Assembly: GCF_001889005.1 (NCBI RefSeq) | Contig: NZ_CP018153.1 | Coordinates: 266,001-330,000 of the forward strand | Reading direction: 5' to 3' | DNA length: 64,000 nt | From: Christiangramia salexigens | GTDB taxonomy: Bacteria > Bacteroidota > Bacteroidia > Flavobacteriales > Flavobacteriaceae | Shown here: positions 26,274-34,130 of the stretch, one piece after another | Layout of the letters: every line of letters begins with the position of its first letter | Numbering within the stretch: position 1 is the stretch's first letter | Program-made: the position numbers and the translations under genes | The notes under the pieces: generated by a model | What the model was told of the DNA's origin: nothing | What the model saw: only the letters and a program-made list of their open reading frames with translations | Databases searched by the model: none

Positions 26274-26846
26274 TTAGTATTTTCTTTCTATCATAAGCTT
26301 GAATCTAACCTCGATGATTTCATCTACTTCAATCAATCCAAGTACCTTTTTTGGAGGTTCCAATCCAAAATCACGGATATTAAGTTTGAACTTTCCCGCA
26401 AAACTATTGTTTCCTAATAGTACCGGAAAATCGTAGTTCTGTTCTATTCCGGCCAGTCTAACCGAGATAAAAGTTTTAAGATATTCATCTGATATAAGTT
26501 GGATTTCACTAATCCTTATCTGGATCTCGGGAAATTTATCGGACATCAGCAAATGTTGAAAATCTGAATTCATGCGTTTATTTCCGCAGTCAAATCCTTC
26601 AGTAAGTAAATTTAGATCCAGGTTGGAAAATCTAATGCAATTGGATTCTTCAGCATATTCTACGGTCATATAACCGGAAATGAGGTCAATATTGAATTTG
26701 CAATCAAACTTGTTAACATTAGTACTACCGGCAATTATGAGTTCACTTTCGGGCAAGATTAAAAAAGTCTCTGTTTGTGTGCTTTTCTGAGCGCTGAGAA
26801 TTTGAAAACAGATCATAAAAAGTAAACTGGCGAAAAGATTTTTCAT
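26274..26846 (-). CDS. YceI-like secreted protein
   Basis: The 190-residue protein has a signal peptide (MKNLFASLLFMICFQILSAQ) and a single lipocalin-like beta domain. The start of the mature part resembles YceI proteins (LIIAGSTNVNKFDCKFNIDL, cf. GTSNIHDW in the paralogue 2 kb upstream), as do the phrases MNSDFQHLLMSDKFPEIQIR and KLNIRDFGLEPPKKVLGLIE. YceI domains bind isoprenoids or similar lipids in the periplasm. The gene is last in a yceI-porin-yceI run; the 90-base gap before it holds a 9-bp stem that could reduce read-through. The ATG at 26846 starts at the signal peptide. Confidence 0.75.
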   Translation of the reverse strand: MKNLFASLLFMICFQILSAQKSTQTETFLILPESELIIAGSTNVNKFDCKFNIDLISGYMTVEYAEESNCIRFSNLDLNLLTEGFDCGNKRMNSDFQHLLMSDKFPEIQIRISEIQLISDEYLKTFISVRLAGIEQNYDFPVLLGNNSFAGKFKLNIRDFGLEPPKKVLGLIEVDEIIEVRFKLMIERKY

Positions 26847-26878
26847 AACCTGAAATGGATAATATCTCAATAAAGTTC

Positions 26879-26922
26879 CGGGTGAAGAGTTGAATCTTTA
26901 ATGATCTCATCTACTTCACCCG
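26879..26922 (-). repeat. Inverted repeat between porin and YceI-like gene
   Basis: CGGGTGAAG at 26879-26887 pairs perfectly with CTTCACCCG at 26914-26922 across a 26-base loop. It lies directly after the porin stop codon. The stem has no strong T run behind it, so it may act as a processing or partial termination signal within the operon rather than a full terminator. Confidence 0.5.
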
Positions 26923-26936
26923 AGACCCCTGTTTTA

Positions 26937-28208
26937 TTAGAAGCTAATAGCAGCTTCTATCATAAAGCCTTCGAACTTGCCATCATTATGAATATCTGAG
27001 ACTGGGTAATTATTATATTTTTGGTGTACATATTCAAGTTTCATCAGGATATTTTTGGTCATAAACCATCCGGTTCCCAATTGAATACGGCTAATGTCAA
27101 CATCGTCTCCACTTGAAAGCTCTCCGTCTACGAAACTATAACGTCCACCCAGGTAAAGATCTTCATCTGTACCAAATCTATAGATAAGTTCTCCTGCATA
27201 GTGATTCCAGTTTCTCTCATCAGGCTCCGAGGCTGCTTTCCCATTGGCTCTTTCATAAATTCCAAAGAACTCTAATCCGCCATATTTTAAGAATGGGTTG
27301 ATCATTAGCGCTGTTAATTCATTTCTAAGTCCAGGATTAATTCGCCCTGCTCTAAACCCATCTCCATTCCCATCAATATCTGTGAAAATTGAATAATATC
27401 TGGCACCTGAACGGTCTCCGCTGTAAAGGTATGCACTTGCCGATTGCGCTGTATGGTAAAGAGAGCCGGTTAATCTGAATCTTAGGTCTTCTGAAATATA
27501 GTTATCATATCCTGCTTTCAGTACTAATGAAGGGCTTGTAGTACCAGGGTTTTCTACAGACTGGTTAAGTTTACCATTGGTGACTCCAAACATGCCCATC
27601 CAGCCATTACTAAAGTAGTATATTTCAGCTCCAACCTCGGTAGTGAAACTATCCATGAGATAATTTCCAACAAAAGGATTGTAAAGTGCCATGGCATTAT
27701 CCGTTCTCCTGAAATGGGCATCACCGTAATTTACCTCCATATGCCCAATTTTGATCCTTAAATGTTCCATGAGGTCTTCTGCAAAACCTTCGCTAATAAA
27801 ATCTAATTTATCAATTTGGATATAACCTCCTTTCACCCAGGCTTCGGGATGGTGTTGTGATGAAAGATAAGTTCTTAAATGCATTCTAACTCCATCATGA
27901 AGAACCACATCCAGATCCAGATTGGCAGTTGCAAGGTTGAAATTATCTCCTACTTCTTCCAGGATTGGAGTCGCTTCGTTATCTGAGTTTTCGTGGTCTA
28001 ATGCCTGAAACTGAATGGTTGAAGCTCCGCCAACTCTCACCTGAATTCCGTCAAAAGTGGATAATGTATCTTTTGGAGCTTCAAACTGAGTTATTCCTCT
28101 TTGATCCGGATTACGGTAGTTATCCAGATCTCGAGAATTTTGAGCCATTGCTGGTAGGGCAAGGACTATTATAAGGGCTACACTGAGAAAATGAGTAATG
28201 TTTTTCAT
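26937..28208 (-). CDS. Outer membrane porin-like beta-barrel protein
   Basis: The 423-residue protein has a signal peptide (cleaved near LPAMAQ, residue 23) and a long series of amphipathic strands typical of a trimeric porin, ending with an aromatic terminus (MIEAAISF). Stretches such as LRIKIGHMEVNYGDAHFRRT, NPFVGNYLMDSFTTEVGAEI and YHTAQSASAYLYSGDRS suggest loops with charged residues. No family could be named with certainty; it resembles phosphate-selective O/P or carbohydrate porins only in general form. The gene begins ten bases after the upstream YceI protein and is presumably co-transcribed with it under the predicted Crp/Fnr-type promoter. Confidence 0.75.
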   Translation of the reverse strand: MKNITHFLSVALIIVLALPAMAQNSRDLDNYRNPDQRGITQFEAPKDTLSTFDGIQVRVGGASTIQFQALDHENSDNEATPILEEVGDNFNLATANLDLDVVLHDGVRMHLRTYLSSQHHPEAWVKGGYIQIDKLDFISEGFAEDLMEHLRIKIGHMEVNYGDAHFRRTDNAMALYNPFVGNYLMDSFTTEVGAEIYYFSNGWMGMFGVTNGKLNQSVENPGTTSPSLVLKAGYDNYISEDLRFRLTGSLYHTAQSASAYLYSGDRSGARYYSIFTDIDGNGDGFRAGRINPGLRNELTALMINPFLKYGGLEFFGIYERANGKAASEPDERNWNHYAGELIYRFGTDEDLYLGGRYSFVDGELSSGDDVDISRIQLGTGWFMTKNILMKLEYVHQKYNNYPVSDIHNDGKFEGFMIEAAISF

Positions 28209-28218
28209 GTGATTAATT

Positions 28219-28821
28219 TTAAAGTTTAGTTGATTTATTAAAATTGCTTTCGAATTTGATCACGACAGTCTCTCCGGTTTTAATGGTTCCAAACATTGCT
28301 GTTGGAGCCTGAATGTCAAATTCGGCCATGTTAAGACGGTGTTCTCCTTTGAGCATCAGGTTTTGTTGGGTTGGGACCAACTCAAAGCAAAGCTCAATGT
28401 CTTTAGTAACTCCTGCTATTTCCAGTTTTCCATTTGTTCTAACAGTATATTCCGATGGACCTATTTGTTCTATAAGTTCTACATCTGTCATTTCAAAAGT
28501 GATGCTTTGATATTTGTCTGCATTTAAAGCTTTATAGGTGTTGCGATCCATTCCTTCCTTTCCACTCTTCAGAGCTTTGGTGGTTACCATAAATGTTAGG
28601 TTTTCTATATCCTTCAGCTTCTCTTCTTCAAAATTCACTTTTAAAGATCCCTTTGTTCCATTTGCGCTAATTGTCCAGTCGTGAATATTAGATGTGCCAT
28701 AGATCATAAGGCTGGAGGTTTTTTGATCTAATTCGTAGGATTGCGCATTTATTGCGAAATTCATCCCAAAGCTTAAGAATAAGCCCGCAATCAGAAATTT
28801 TATAGGAAATTGTAAAAGCAT
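28219..28821 (-). CDS. YceI family protein
   Basis: The 200-residue protein has a signal peptide (to about GMNFAINA, residue 26) and a YceI lipocalin-like domain: YELDQKTSSLMIYGTSNIHD, FMVTTKALKSGKEGMDRNTY, ADKYQSITFEMTDVELI and VRTNGKLEIAGVTKDIEL are characteristic. YceI proteins are periplasmic carriers or scavengers of polyisoprenoid-like molecules and in several bacteria are induced by stress or respiratory change. It is the first gene of a three-gene run with a porin and a second YceI-like protein. Confidence 0.9.
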   Translation of the reverse strand: MLLQFPIKFLIAGLFLSFGMNFAINAQSYELDQKTSSLMIYGTSNIHDWTISANGTKGSLKVNFEEEKLKDIENLTFMVTTKALKSGKEGMDRNTYKALNADKYQSITFEMTDVELIEQIGPSEYTVRTNGKLEIAGVTKDIELCFELVPTQQNLMLKGEHRLNMAEFDIQAPTAMFGTIKTGETVVIKFESNFNKSTKL

Positions 28822-28844
28822 GGTTTTATGATTTTAATTCCTTG

Positions 28845-28889
28845 TAAAATTCCGTTAGAAATGCATCTTAAATAATGACGGAAGTCATT
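28845..28889 (-). promoter_or_regulatory. Predicted Crp/Fnr-type box and -7 element of the yceI-porin-yceI operon
   Basis: AATGAC-GGAA-GTCATT at 28874-28889 is a perfect 6+4+6 palindrome. Counting from its ATGAC core, 22 bases separate it from GAATTTTA (minus strand, 28852-28845), one base different from the octamer of hsp20. The box is 53 bases from the start codon. The remaining sequence up to 29047 shows no gene. Confidence 0.65.
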
Positions 28890-29047
28890 TTTCACAACAA
28901 TTATCACTGATAGGTCTAAAAATTATTGGAATCCTGAACTTTTGCAAAGGGACAAGGCTAAAATTTCCTTGTGTGGAATATCGAAGATTTTAAAGCTGTC
29001 GCTAGTTTCTGGATGGTACATTATATAACTGAAGACCTTTTAGCTGC

Positions 29048-30421
29048 TTATAATGAGATCTCTATCTCCTCGAATAGTGTGGGAAGTTTAATGTGCCAGT
29101 TGAACTCTGTTTGTAGTTTAACTCTAAAGGCATCGGTAACCTGACGTTCTCCATGAACAAGGAAGACTTGCTCGGGAACATTTTTAATACTACGGCACCA
29201 GTTGATCAATTCAGCCTGATCTGCATGAGCAGAGAGGCTTTCTAATCTTACAATTCTGGCATTAAACGGAAAATATTTTCCATGTATCTTAACTTCATAA
29301 GCGCCCTCTTCCAACTGTCTACCCCTTGTGCCCTCTGCCTGATAACCGGTAAGCACGAAAATGTTTTCAGAATCATCAGAATATTGCTTTAAATAGGTGA
29401 GAATTCTGCCGCCAGTCATCATGCCACTACCTGCAATTACGATCTTAGGTCCTGGTTTATCGATAATTTCCCATGTTCTCTTATATGAAGAAACCAGTTC
29501 AATATGATTTTTCATAGCTTGAAATTCATGTTCCGGGATCTTATGATCTGCCGGAAATCTACTGAATAAATGCGTCACGTCTATTCCCATGGGGCTATCT
29601 ACATATATTGGAAGTCGGGGAATTTTATTTTTTTTATAAAGCTCCCATAAAATATAGATAAGCAGTTGAAGACGTTCTACGGCGAACGAGGCCATGATGA
29701 GGTTAGAGGAGTTCTGAATCGTGGTATTTATTAACTCGATTAAAGTTTCAGTCGCATCGGTTTGAGGATGAAGCTTTTTTCCATAAGTACTCTCAAGAAA
29801 GAGATAATCTGCCCATTTGGGTTTTTCGGGAGGAGGTAATAACAGATCGTTCTCTCTCCCCAGGTCACCGGAGAAAACAAAGATTTTTTCGTAGATCTCC
29901 AATTCAATAAAACAAGCGCCCAGTATATGTCCTGCTTTCCGAAGTTTAAAGCGAATGTTAGGTGCAAGCTCTATCCATGTATTCACATCTGTGGTTTTAA
30001 AAAGTCTAAGGGTTTCCATGACATCCTCATCTGTATATAACGGGAGAGCGGGGTGATGCTTGGAATAAGATTTTTTATTGGCTCGTTCAGCCTCTTCTTC
30101 CTGTATTTTCGCAGTATCTTTCAATATGATTTCGGCAATTGCAAGACTTGGTGCATTACCCAAAATACTTCCTGTAAACCCCTGTTGAATCAATCTTGGT
30201 AAATAGCCGGTATGATCCAGATGGCCATGAGTGAGCAGGACATAATCAAGTTGAGCAACATCTATTGGCAGATCTTCCCAGTTATGATTCCTGAGTTCCT
30301 TAAGACCCTGAAAAAGACCACAGTCTATAAGAATCTTTAACGAGCTGGTTTCAATATAATATTTTGAACCGGTCACGGTGCCAGCTGCTCCCAAGAACTG
30401 TATTTTAACTTTATTCTTCAT
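29048..30421 (-). CDS. Metallo-beta-lactamase fold, beta-CASP RNA-processing nuclease
   Basis: The 457-residue protein has the zinc-binding motif HGHLDH at residues 65-70 after LDYVLLT, the further ligands in GHILGACFIE and FSGDLGRE, and the beta-CASP region with LIMASFAVERLQLLIYILWE, SGMMTGGRILTYLK and the C-terminal SAHADQAELINW and VFLVHGE. This is the family of bacterial and archaeal CPSF-like ribonucleases, acting on RNA 5' or 3' ends. It overlaps the ATP-cone/endonuclease gene by 11 bases, so the two are coupled. Similar pairs with nucleotide salvage and stress genes are known in other bacteria, in my recollection, but the biological role is not settled. Confidence 0.92.
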   Translation of the reverse strand: MKNKVKIQFLGAAGTVTGSKYYIETSSLKILIDCGLFQGLKELRNHNWEDLPIDVAQLDYVLLTHGHLDHTGYLPRLIQQGFTGSILGNAPSLAIAEIILKDTAKIQEEEAERANKKSYSKHHPALPLYTDEDVMETLRLFKTTDVNTWIELAPNIRFKLRKAGHILGACFIELEIYEKIFVFSGDLGRENDLLLPPPEKPKWADYLFLESTYGKKLHPQTDATETLIELINTTIQNSSNLIMASFAVERLQLLIYILWELYKKNKIPRLPIYVDSPMGIDVTHLFSRFPADHKIPEHEFQAMKNHIELVSSYKRTWEIIDKPGPKIVIAGSGMMTGGRILTYLKQYSDDSENIFVLTGYQAEGTRGRQLEEGAYEVKIHGKYFPFNARIVRLESLSAHADQAELINWCRSIKNVPEQVFLVHGERQVTDAFRVKLQTEFNWHIKLPTLFEEIEISL

Positions 30422-31262
30422 GTAGTTTACTTTGTTTGCATAACATCCTGAATTCAGCTAGAATCTTTGTTTTTCTCTTACTTGAGATCCCCTGATGATC
30501 CAGTAAAAAGTCTTTTTTAAGCAGCTGGTTACCCAGAACAATTTTGCGATCCAGTAAAAACTGTTTTTCGGTTCTGCTTAAAAGAGTAGAGGTAGTAATG
30601 GGGTATAGTCCCAGTCGGTCAATTCGGTCTTTTAAACTATTGTCCTGCGGGTAATTCCAGCTAATAAGATATAAACCCATACATTTTGCATATTGAATGG
30701 CATCTCTACTAAATCTGGTATTGGTAATTACCCAACCGGGACCATATGAATAATCTGCTTTAGTATTTGAATTATGAATATCGAGATATCGGGAGAAAAT
30801 ATATAAGGGTATTTTTACATCACAGTTCCGGCCTTCTTCACTATGAAATTTGCATTCCACCAGATTCCTTTCAGAGTTTTTATAAATGACGATGTCAACC
30901 TCATGGTCTATACATTTTCCAGTAAGTTTTTGATTCAGCAAAACTTCGTAGCCGGATAATTTCAGGATCTCTGCTACAAATTGCTCAAATGGAAATCCAG
31001 AAGGTCCCAATTCATAAATAGCATTTTTAAGTTTATACTTTGAAGCATATACTGTTTTGGCATTTTTTAGAAGAGCGAATGCCCTGTTATAGATCTCTTT
31101 GGTTGAAATTCCTTGATATAACTCATCCCTTATAATGTCTATAATGCTCTGCACAGTAATTTCATCTGCACCGCTATGAAGCAAAGAATTCCTTAGTTTA
31201 GAATAAGAGAATTTAACCCGGTCTCCTGAAGACTTTATAATATCCAACTCAGTAGTATCCAT
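30411..31262 (-). CDS. ATP-cone domain fused to Mrr-like restriction endonuclease domain
   Basis: The 283-residue protein has an N-terminal ATP-cone (residues about 7-85: IKSSGDRVKFSYSKLRNSLL, GISTKEIYNRAFALL), the nucleotide-sensing module also found in ribonucleotide reductase and NrdR. The middle region is a PD-(D/E)xK nuclease of Mrr type: Glu93 in FEQFVAEIL, Asp123 in HEVDIVIY, and the catalytic ECK at 136-138 in NLVECKFH. The C-terminal 80 residues are helical and basic. The combination suggests a nuclease gated by ATP or dATP levels. It precedes and overlaps the beta-CASP nuclease gene, and its promoter carries an 18-bp palindrome of the Crp/Fnr type. Confidence 0.88.
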   Translation of the reverse strand: MDTTELDIIKSSGDRVKFSYSKLRNSLLHSGADEITVQSIIDIIRDELYQGISTKEIYNRAFALLKNAKTVYASKYKLKNAIYELGPSGFPFEQFVAEILKLSGYEVLLNQKLTGKCIDHEVDIVIYKNSERNLVECKFHSEEGRNCDVKIPLYIFSRYLDIHNSNTKADYSYGPGWVITNTRFSRDAIQYAKCMGLYLISWNYPQDNSLKDRIDRLGLYPITTSTLLSRTEKQFLLDRKIVLGNQLLKKDFLLDHQGISSKRKTKILAEFRMLCKQSKLHEE

Positions 31263-31280
31263 ACTTATTAAATTATGAGC

Positions 31281-31326
31281 TGAAGTTAAGTAGCTGTATT
31301 AGAATAATATATGATCAATATCATAT
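31281..31326 (-). promoter_or_regulatory. Predicted Crp/Fnr-type box and -7 element of the ATP-cone/beta-CASP operon
   Basis: ATATGAT-CAAT-ATCATAT at 31309-31326 is a perfect 7+4+7 palindrome. From its ATGAT core, 22 bases separate it from TAACTTCA (minus strand, 31288-31281), a weaker octamer in the same place as at the other three promoters. The core is 48 bases from the start codon. The rest of the 266-base gap to 31528 has no recognisable gene. Confidence 0.65.
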
Positions 31327-31528
31327 CTCAGTATTAATACTTAATCAAAGGGTATATCAGCAAATGTAAAGGCTTCAGTGAATTCGTGGGAAATTTCCTG
31401 ATAGGGTATGCACCAAAAAATTTACCCCGAGACCTTCTCTTTAGTAATTATCTAAATAAAATTGGGGCTTGTTTTTATATTTCAATGAAGAGATTGTTAA
31501 TACCAAAGAGCTTTCCAGACTATAAAAT

Positions 31529-31954
31529 TTAGCTGCTTACAAAGTCAACGAGATTTTTATTGATTATTTCATCCCAGCCTTTTTCGAAGTTTTCCCTGCT
31601 GAAAACTTCAGAATCATCTTTGAGGTTCTGAACATCAATATGACTAAAACTCAATTTTGTTTCTTCTCCTAATGGCTCAAGGTTCCAGCTTACCAGTGAA
31701 TTTCTATTAGTATATTCGGGATATGACCAGGTATATGATATACAGCGTTTTGGTATAAAATCCATGATCTCACATTGATGTAGATATTTATTACTTCCGG
31801 GTTCATAGAAGTAGAATTTATTACCAGTTTCAGGTTTAAACTCATGTACATCAAAATACCAGAGTTTCATTTTTTCCGGATCTGTTAGAGCTTCCCAAAC
31901 CCTTTGTACGGGCGCAGAAATAGTTCTGTTTATTTCGATCGAGCTATTATTCAT
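31529..31954 (-). CDS. SRPBCC (AHSA1-like) domain protein
   Basis: The 141-residue protein is one START/Bet v1-like domain of the AHSA1 type: IEINRTISAPVQRVWEALTD at the N-terminus, KLWYFDVHEFKPETGNKFYF, and the closing helix SRENFEKGWDEIINKNLVDF. These domains form a deep hydrophobic pocket for a ligand that cannot be named from sequence. It has no signal peptide and is cytoplasmic. It stands alone, with AT-rich gaps on both sides. A second SRPBCC protein is encoded 3 kb away. Confidence 0.88.
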   Translation of the reverse strand: MNNSSIEINRTISAPVQRVWEALTDPEKMKLWYFDVHEFKPETGNKFYFYEPGSNKYLHQCEIMDFIPKRCISYTWSYPEYTNRNSLVSWNLEPLGEETKLSFSHIDVQNLKDDSEVFSRENFEKGWDEIINKNLVDFVSS

Positions 31955-32130
31955 TTTGGTTGAATCAGATTATTTATCTAAGATATTTCAAATTTGAATT
32001 AAAGGAATAAAAGAAACTTTAAAATTAGTCTTGTTTATATATTTTTCCAATTAATTTATTGGGATACAATGGGTTGGGATAATTTAGTATCTTTAATAGT
32101 GAATTATTTTTTAACCTAACCAAAGAAATT

Positions 32131-32910
32131 ATGAGACGACTAGCTATTTTAATTTTAGGTCTGATGTTGACTGCAATAAGTTATGCTCAACAGGAAACTT
32201 ACCTCACGTTTGAATTTATGAAAGTGGATAATAATCAGGAAGCATTCTATACTGAAACGGAGGCCTTTTGGGAAAAGATCCACGAGCAAAGGGTTGCAAG
32301 CGGAGATATCGTAGGCTGGGATCTTTGGCAATTGCTGCCAGGTGGTGAAGACCAGGGATATCAGTATTTAACAGTTACTGTATTTGATAGTCCTATAAAA
32401 ATGATGAAAGCAGGCGAGGGGATATTGGAAAGTGGAAAAATGGCATATCCCGACCTTAGCGATGAAGAACTTGAAAAAAGATTAAATATGGCTGGAGGGT
32501 CAAGGGATCTTGCCGTGCGATTGTTTTTGAAGGTAATAGATTCAACAACCGATAATTTCGAAATGAAACCCGGAATGGTAGCTACGCTTGATCTGATGAC
32601 TGCCGCCAATGGAAATTCTGATGCCTATGAAAAAGCAGAAAGTGAAGTGTTTAAGAATGGGCACCAAAAAATGATAGATTCAAAAATGAAGGGCAACTGG
32701 CAATTATTAAAAGTACTTTTCCCAATTGGAGATCAAACCTATGCCACCCATATTACAGCGAATATGTATTCGGGCTATGATCAGTTTATGAAGGCTATGG
32801 ATTATGATGGTCAGGAAAGCGCCGATATGACGAAGAAAATGAATGAAGGGCTAAAGACCCGTGAAATGAAATTCTCTTATCTCGCCAATCTATTAAAGAT
32901 GGTAAGATAG
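32131..32910 (+). CDS. Secreted protein with two tandem ferredoxin-like (ABM-type) halves
   Basis: The 259-residue protein has a signal peptide (MRRLAILILGLMLTAISYAQ). I do not recognise a named family. The mature part seems to be duplicated: TETEAFWEKIHEQRVASGDI with GWDLWQLLPGGEDQGYQYLT in the first half matches SEVFKNGHQKMIDSKMKGNW with LLKVLFPIGDQTYATHITAN in the second. Each half has the strand-helix-strand pattern of dimeric alpha/beta-barrel proteins (antibiotic monooxygenase-like), which would pack against each other. No catalytic residue stands out. It is monocistronic and followed by a strong terminator. Confidence 0.7.
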   Translation: MRRLAILILGLMLTAISYAQQETYLTFEFMKVDNNQEAFYTETEAFWEKIHEQRVASGDIVGWDLWQLLPGGEDQGYQYLTVTVFDSPIKMMKAGEGILESGKMAYPDLSDEELEKRLNMAGGSRDLAVRLFLKVIDSTTDNFEMKPGMVATLDLMTAANGNSDAYEKAESEVFKNGHQKMIDSKMKGNWQLLKVLFPIGDQTYATHITANMYSGYDQFMKAMDYDGQESADMTKKMNEGLKTREMKFSYLANLLKMVR

Positions 32911-32939
32911 ATATAATAATAAGGTGAAAGTTGAATAAA

Positions 32940-32981
32940 GGTTTTGGAAATTGAAAAGATTTCCGGAGCCTTTATTTTTTT
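32940..32981 (+). terminator. Intrinsic terminator after the tandem-domain secreted protein gene
   Basis: GGTTTTGGAAAT pairs with ATTTCCGGAGCC through Watson-Crick and G-U pairs across a seven-base loop, followed by TTTATTTTTTT. It lies 30 bases after the stop codon. Confidence 0.8.
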
Positions 32982-32991
32982 ACTGAAGGTA

Positions 32992-33375
32992 TCAAGTCTT
33001 TCCAAATAGCTCCCTGACCTTTGGTTTGTTCAATTCGATGATCGTGAATATCCCCAGCAGGATTCCGAGAATACCGGTAAGGCAATTGAGGATCGCGATA
33101 ACGAGTATAAAGGTATATTTTCTTTGCTGGCCCAAATAAATTCCGGCTAAGATGGTTAAAACCCCCATAATGATCAGGAATGAAAATATAAGAAGGCCTA
33201 TCCCGGTAAACAGAGCGCCAACCAGCATTTCATCACCCTCATTTTGGCCATTATGAAGTATAAAAGCTCCAATGCATATATAAATCGCAGGAATTAAAGC
33301 AATTAGACAGGTGAATATTCCTTTTATTATGAAGAGAATTTTGAAAATTCGGAGATTGTTTTGTTCAGTCTGCAT
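32992..33375 (-). CDS. Small integral membrane protein, unknown function
   Basis: The 127-residue protein has four predicted transmembrane helices (about residues 10-32, 50-72, 74-92 region and 95-113) and a cytoplasmic-looking C-terminal IIELNKPKVRELFGKT. The closing NKPKVRELF resembles small Bacteroidota membrane proteins of the DUF4870/TM2 kind only loosely, so no family is claimed. It faces the secreted protein gene tail to tail and is separated from the next minus-strand gene by about 70 bases. Confidence 0.65.
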   Translation of the reverse strand: MQTEQNNLRIFKILFIIKGIFTCLIALIPAIYICIGAFILHNGQNEGDEMLVGALFTGIGLLIFSFLIIMGVLTILAGIYLGQQRKYTFILVIAILNCLTGILGILLGIFTIIELNKPKVRELFGKT

Positions 33376-33443
33376 GACTTTGAAAATTTGTTATTATCGG
33401 TATATCAGAATTTTAAATTAGTTATTTAATTTATAACAGGACC

Positions 33444-34097
33444 TCAGTGCACCTGAGAAAGTCTATTTTGGCGTCTGTTCAAATAGATCCATAACTCGAT
33501 CAAAAGGAAGTGAAGCAAAAAGCCTTCAAGAAATGATATTCCCATGGCTTCCTTTACTGTCGAGTTAAATATTAGAATATTAAACCCTATGAAAAGCCGT
33601 ATCGAGGCTATAGACAAAGCGATGAAAAAAACACGCCGAACCCAGTAACTATGTTTGATAATTTTTTTCTCTTTAGCCAAACGGTAGGCTATAAAACTGC
33701 CAATGATTATATAAATCCCAAAAACCAATGTCACAGCAGTTTCAATATAATTACCGAATGGGTTAAGAATAGCCAGTAAAATAGAAGTGACTGCAAGTAA
33801 AATTGCCGCAAGTAGGAAGATCTTTCCAACAAATCGATGAATATTTGGATACAGGTTTCTGAAATAGGGGATAAGCTGATAACTACCCGCTAATAGAAAC
33901 AGGATTCCCAATACGCTATGAACAAATATCAGATACCAGCTGTTAAGATAATGGAGATGGATTGAATTCTTTGGAAATACTTCAGGAATTTCCTTTACAA
34001 GAAAGAGGTCGCTAATTCTCGCAATAGATTCTTCGATTGCGAACAAGACAATCAGAAAACAGATAAACCAGATGCAAAGATCAAAAAACCGCGCCAT
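33444..34097 (-). CDS. DUF2306-like membrane protein
   Basis: The 217-residue protein has about six hydrophobic helices. Conserved-looking histidines occur at helix ends: FVHSVLGILFLLAGSYQLIP, YPNIHRFVGKIFLLAAILLA and KKIIKHSYWVRRVFFIALSI. A histidine before HRFVGKI-type motifs is typical of DUF2306 and related cytochrome b561-like membrane proteins, so haem binding in the membrane is possible but unproven. It precedes the PepSY membrane protein gene in the same direction, and a link to metal or haem handling at the membrane is conceivable. Confidence 0.65.
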   Translation of the reverse strand: MARFFDLCIWFICFLIVLFAIEESIARISDLFLVKEIPEVFPKNSIHLHYLNSWYLIFVHSVLGILFLLAGSYQLIPYFRNLYPNIHRFVGKIFLLAAILLAVTSILLAILNPFGNYIETAVTLVFGIYIIIGSFIAYRLAKEKKIIKHSYWVRRVFFIALSIASIRLFIGFNILIFNSTVKEAMGISFLEGFLLHFLLIELWIYLNRRQNRLSQVH

Positions 34098-34130
34098 GAT
34101 CTAATCAAGGTACGAAAATACTCCTAAGCG

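Noticed and set aside
29048..31262. Restriction-modification or phage defence system
   Set aside because: The Mrr-like domain suggested it, but there is no methyltransferase or specificity subunit, and the ATP-cone and shared stress promoter fit a nucleic acid turnover role better; a defence role is not excluded.
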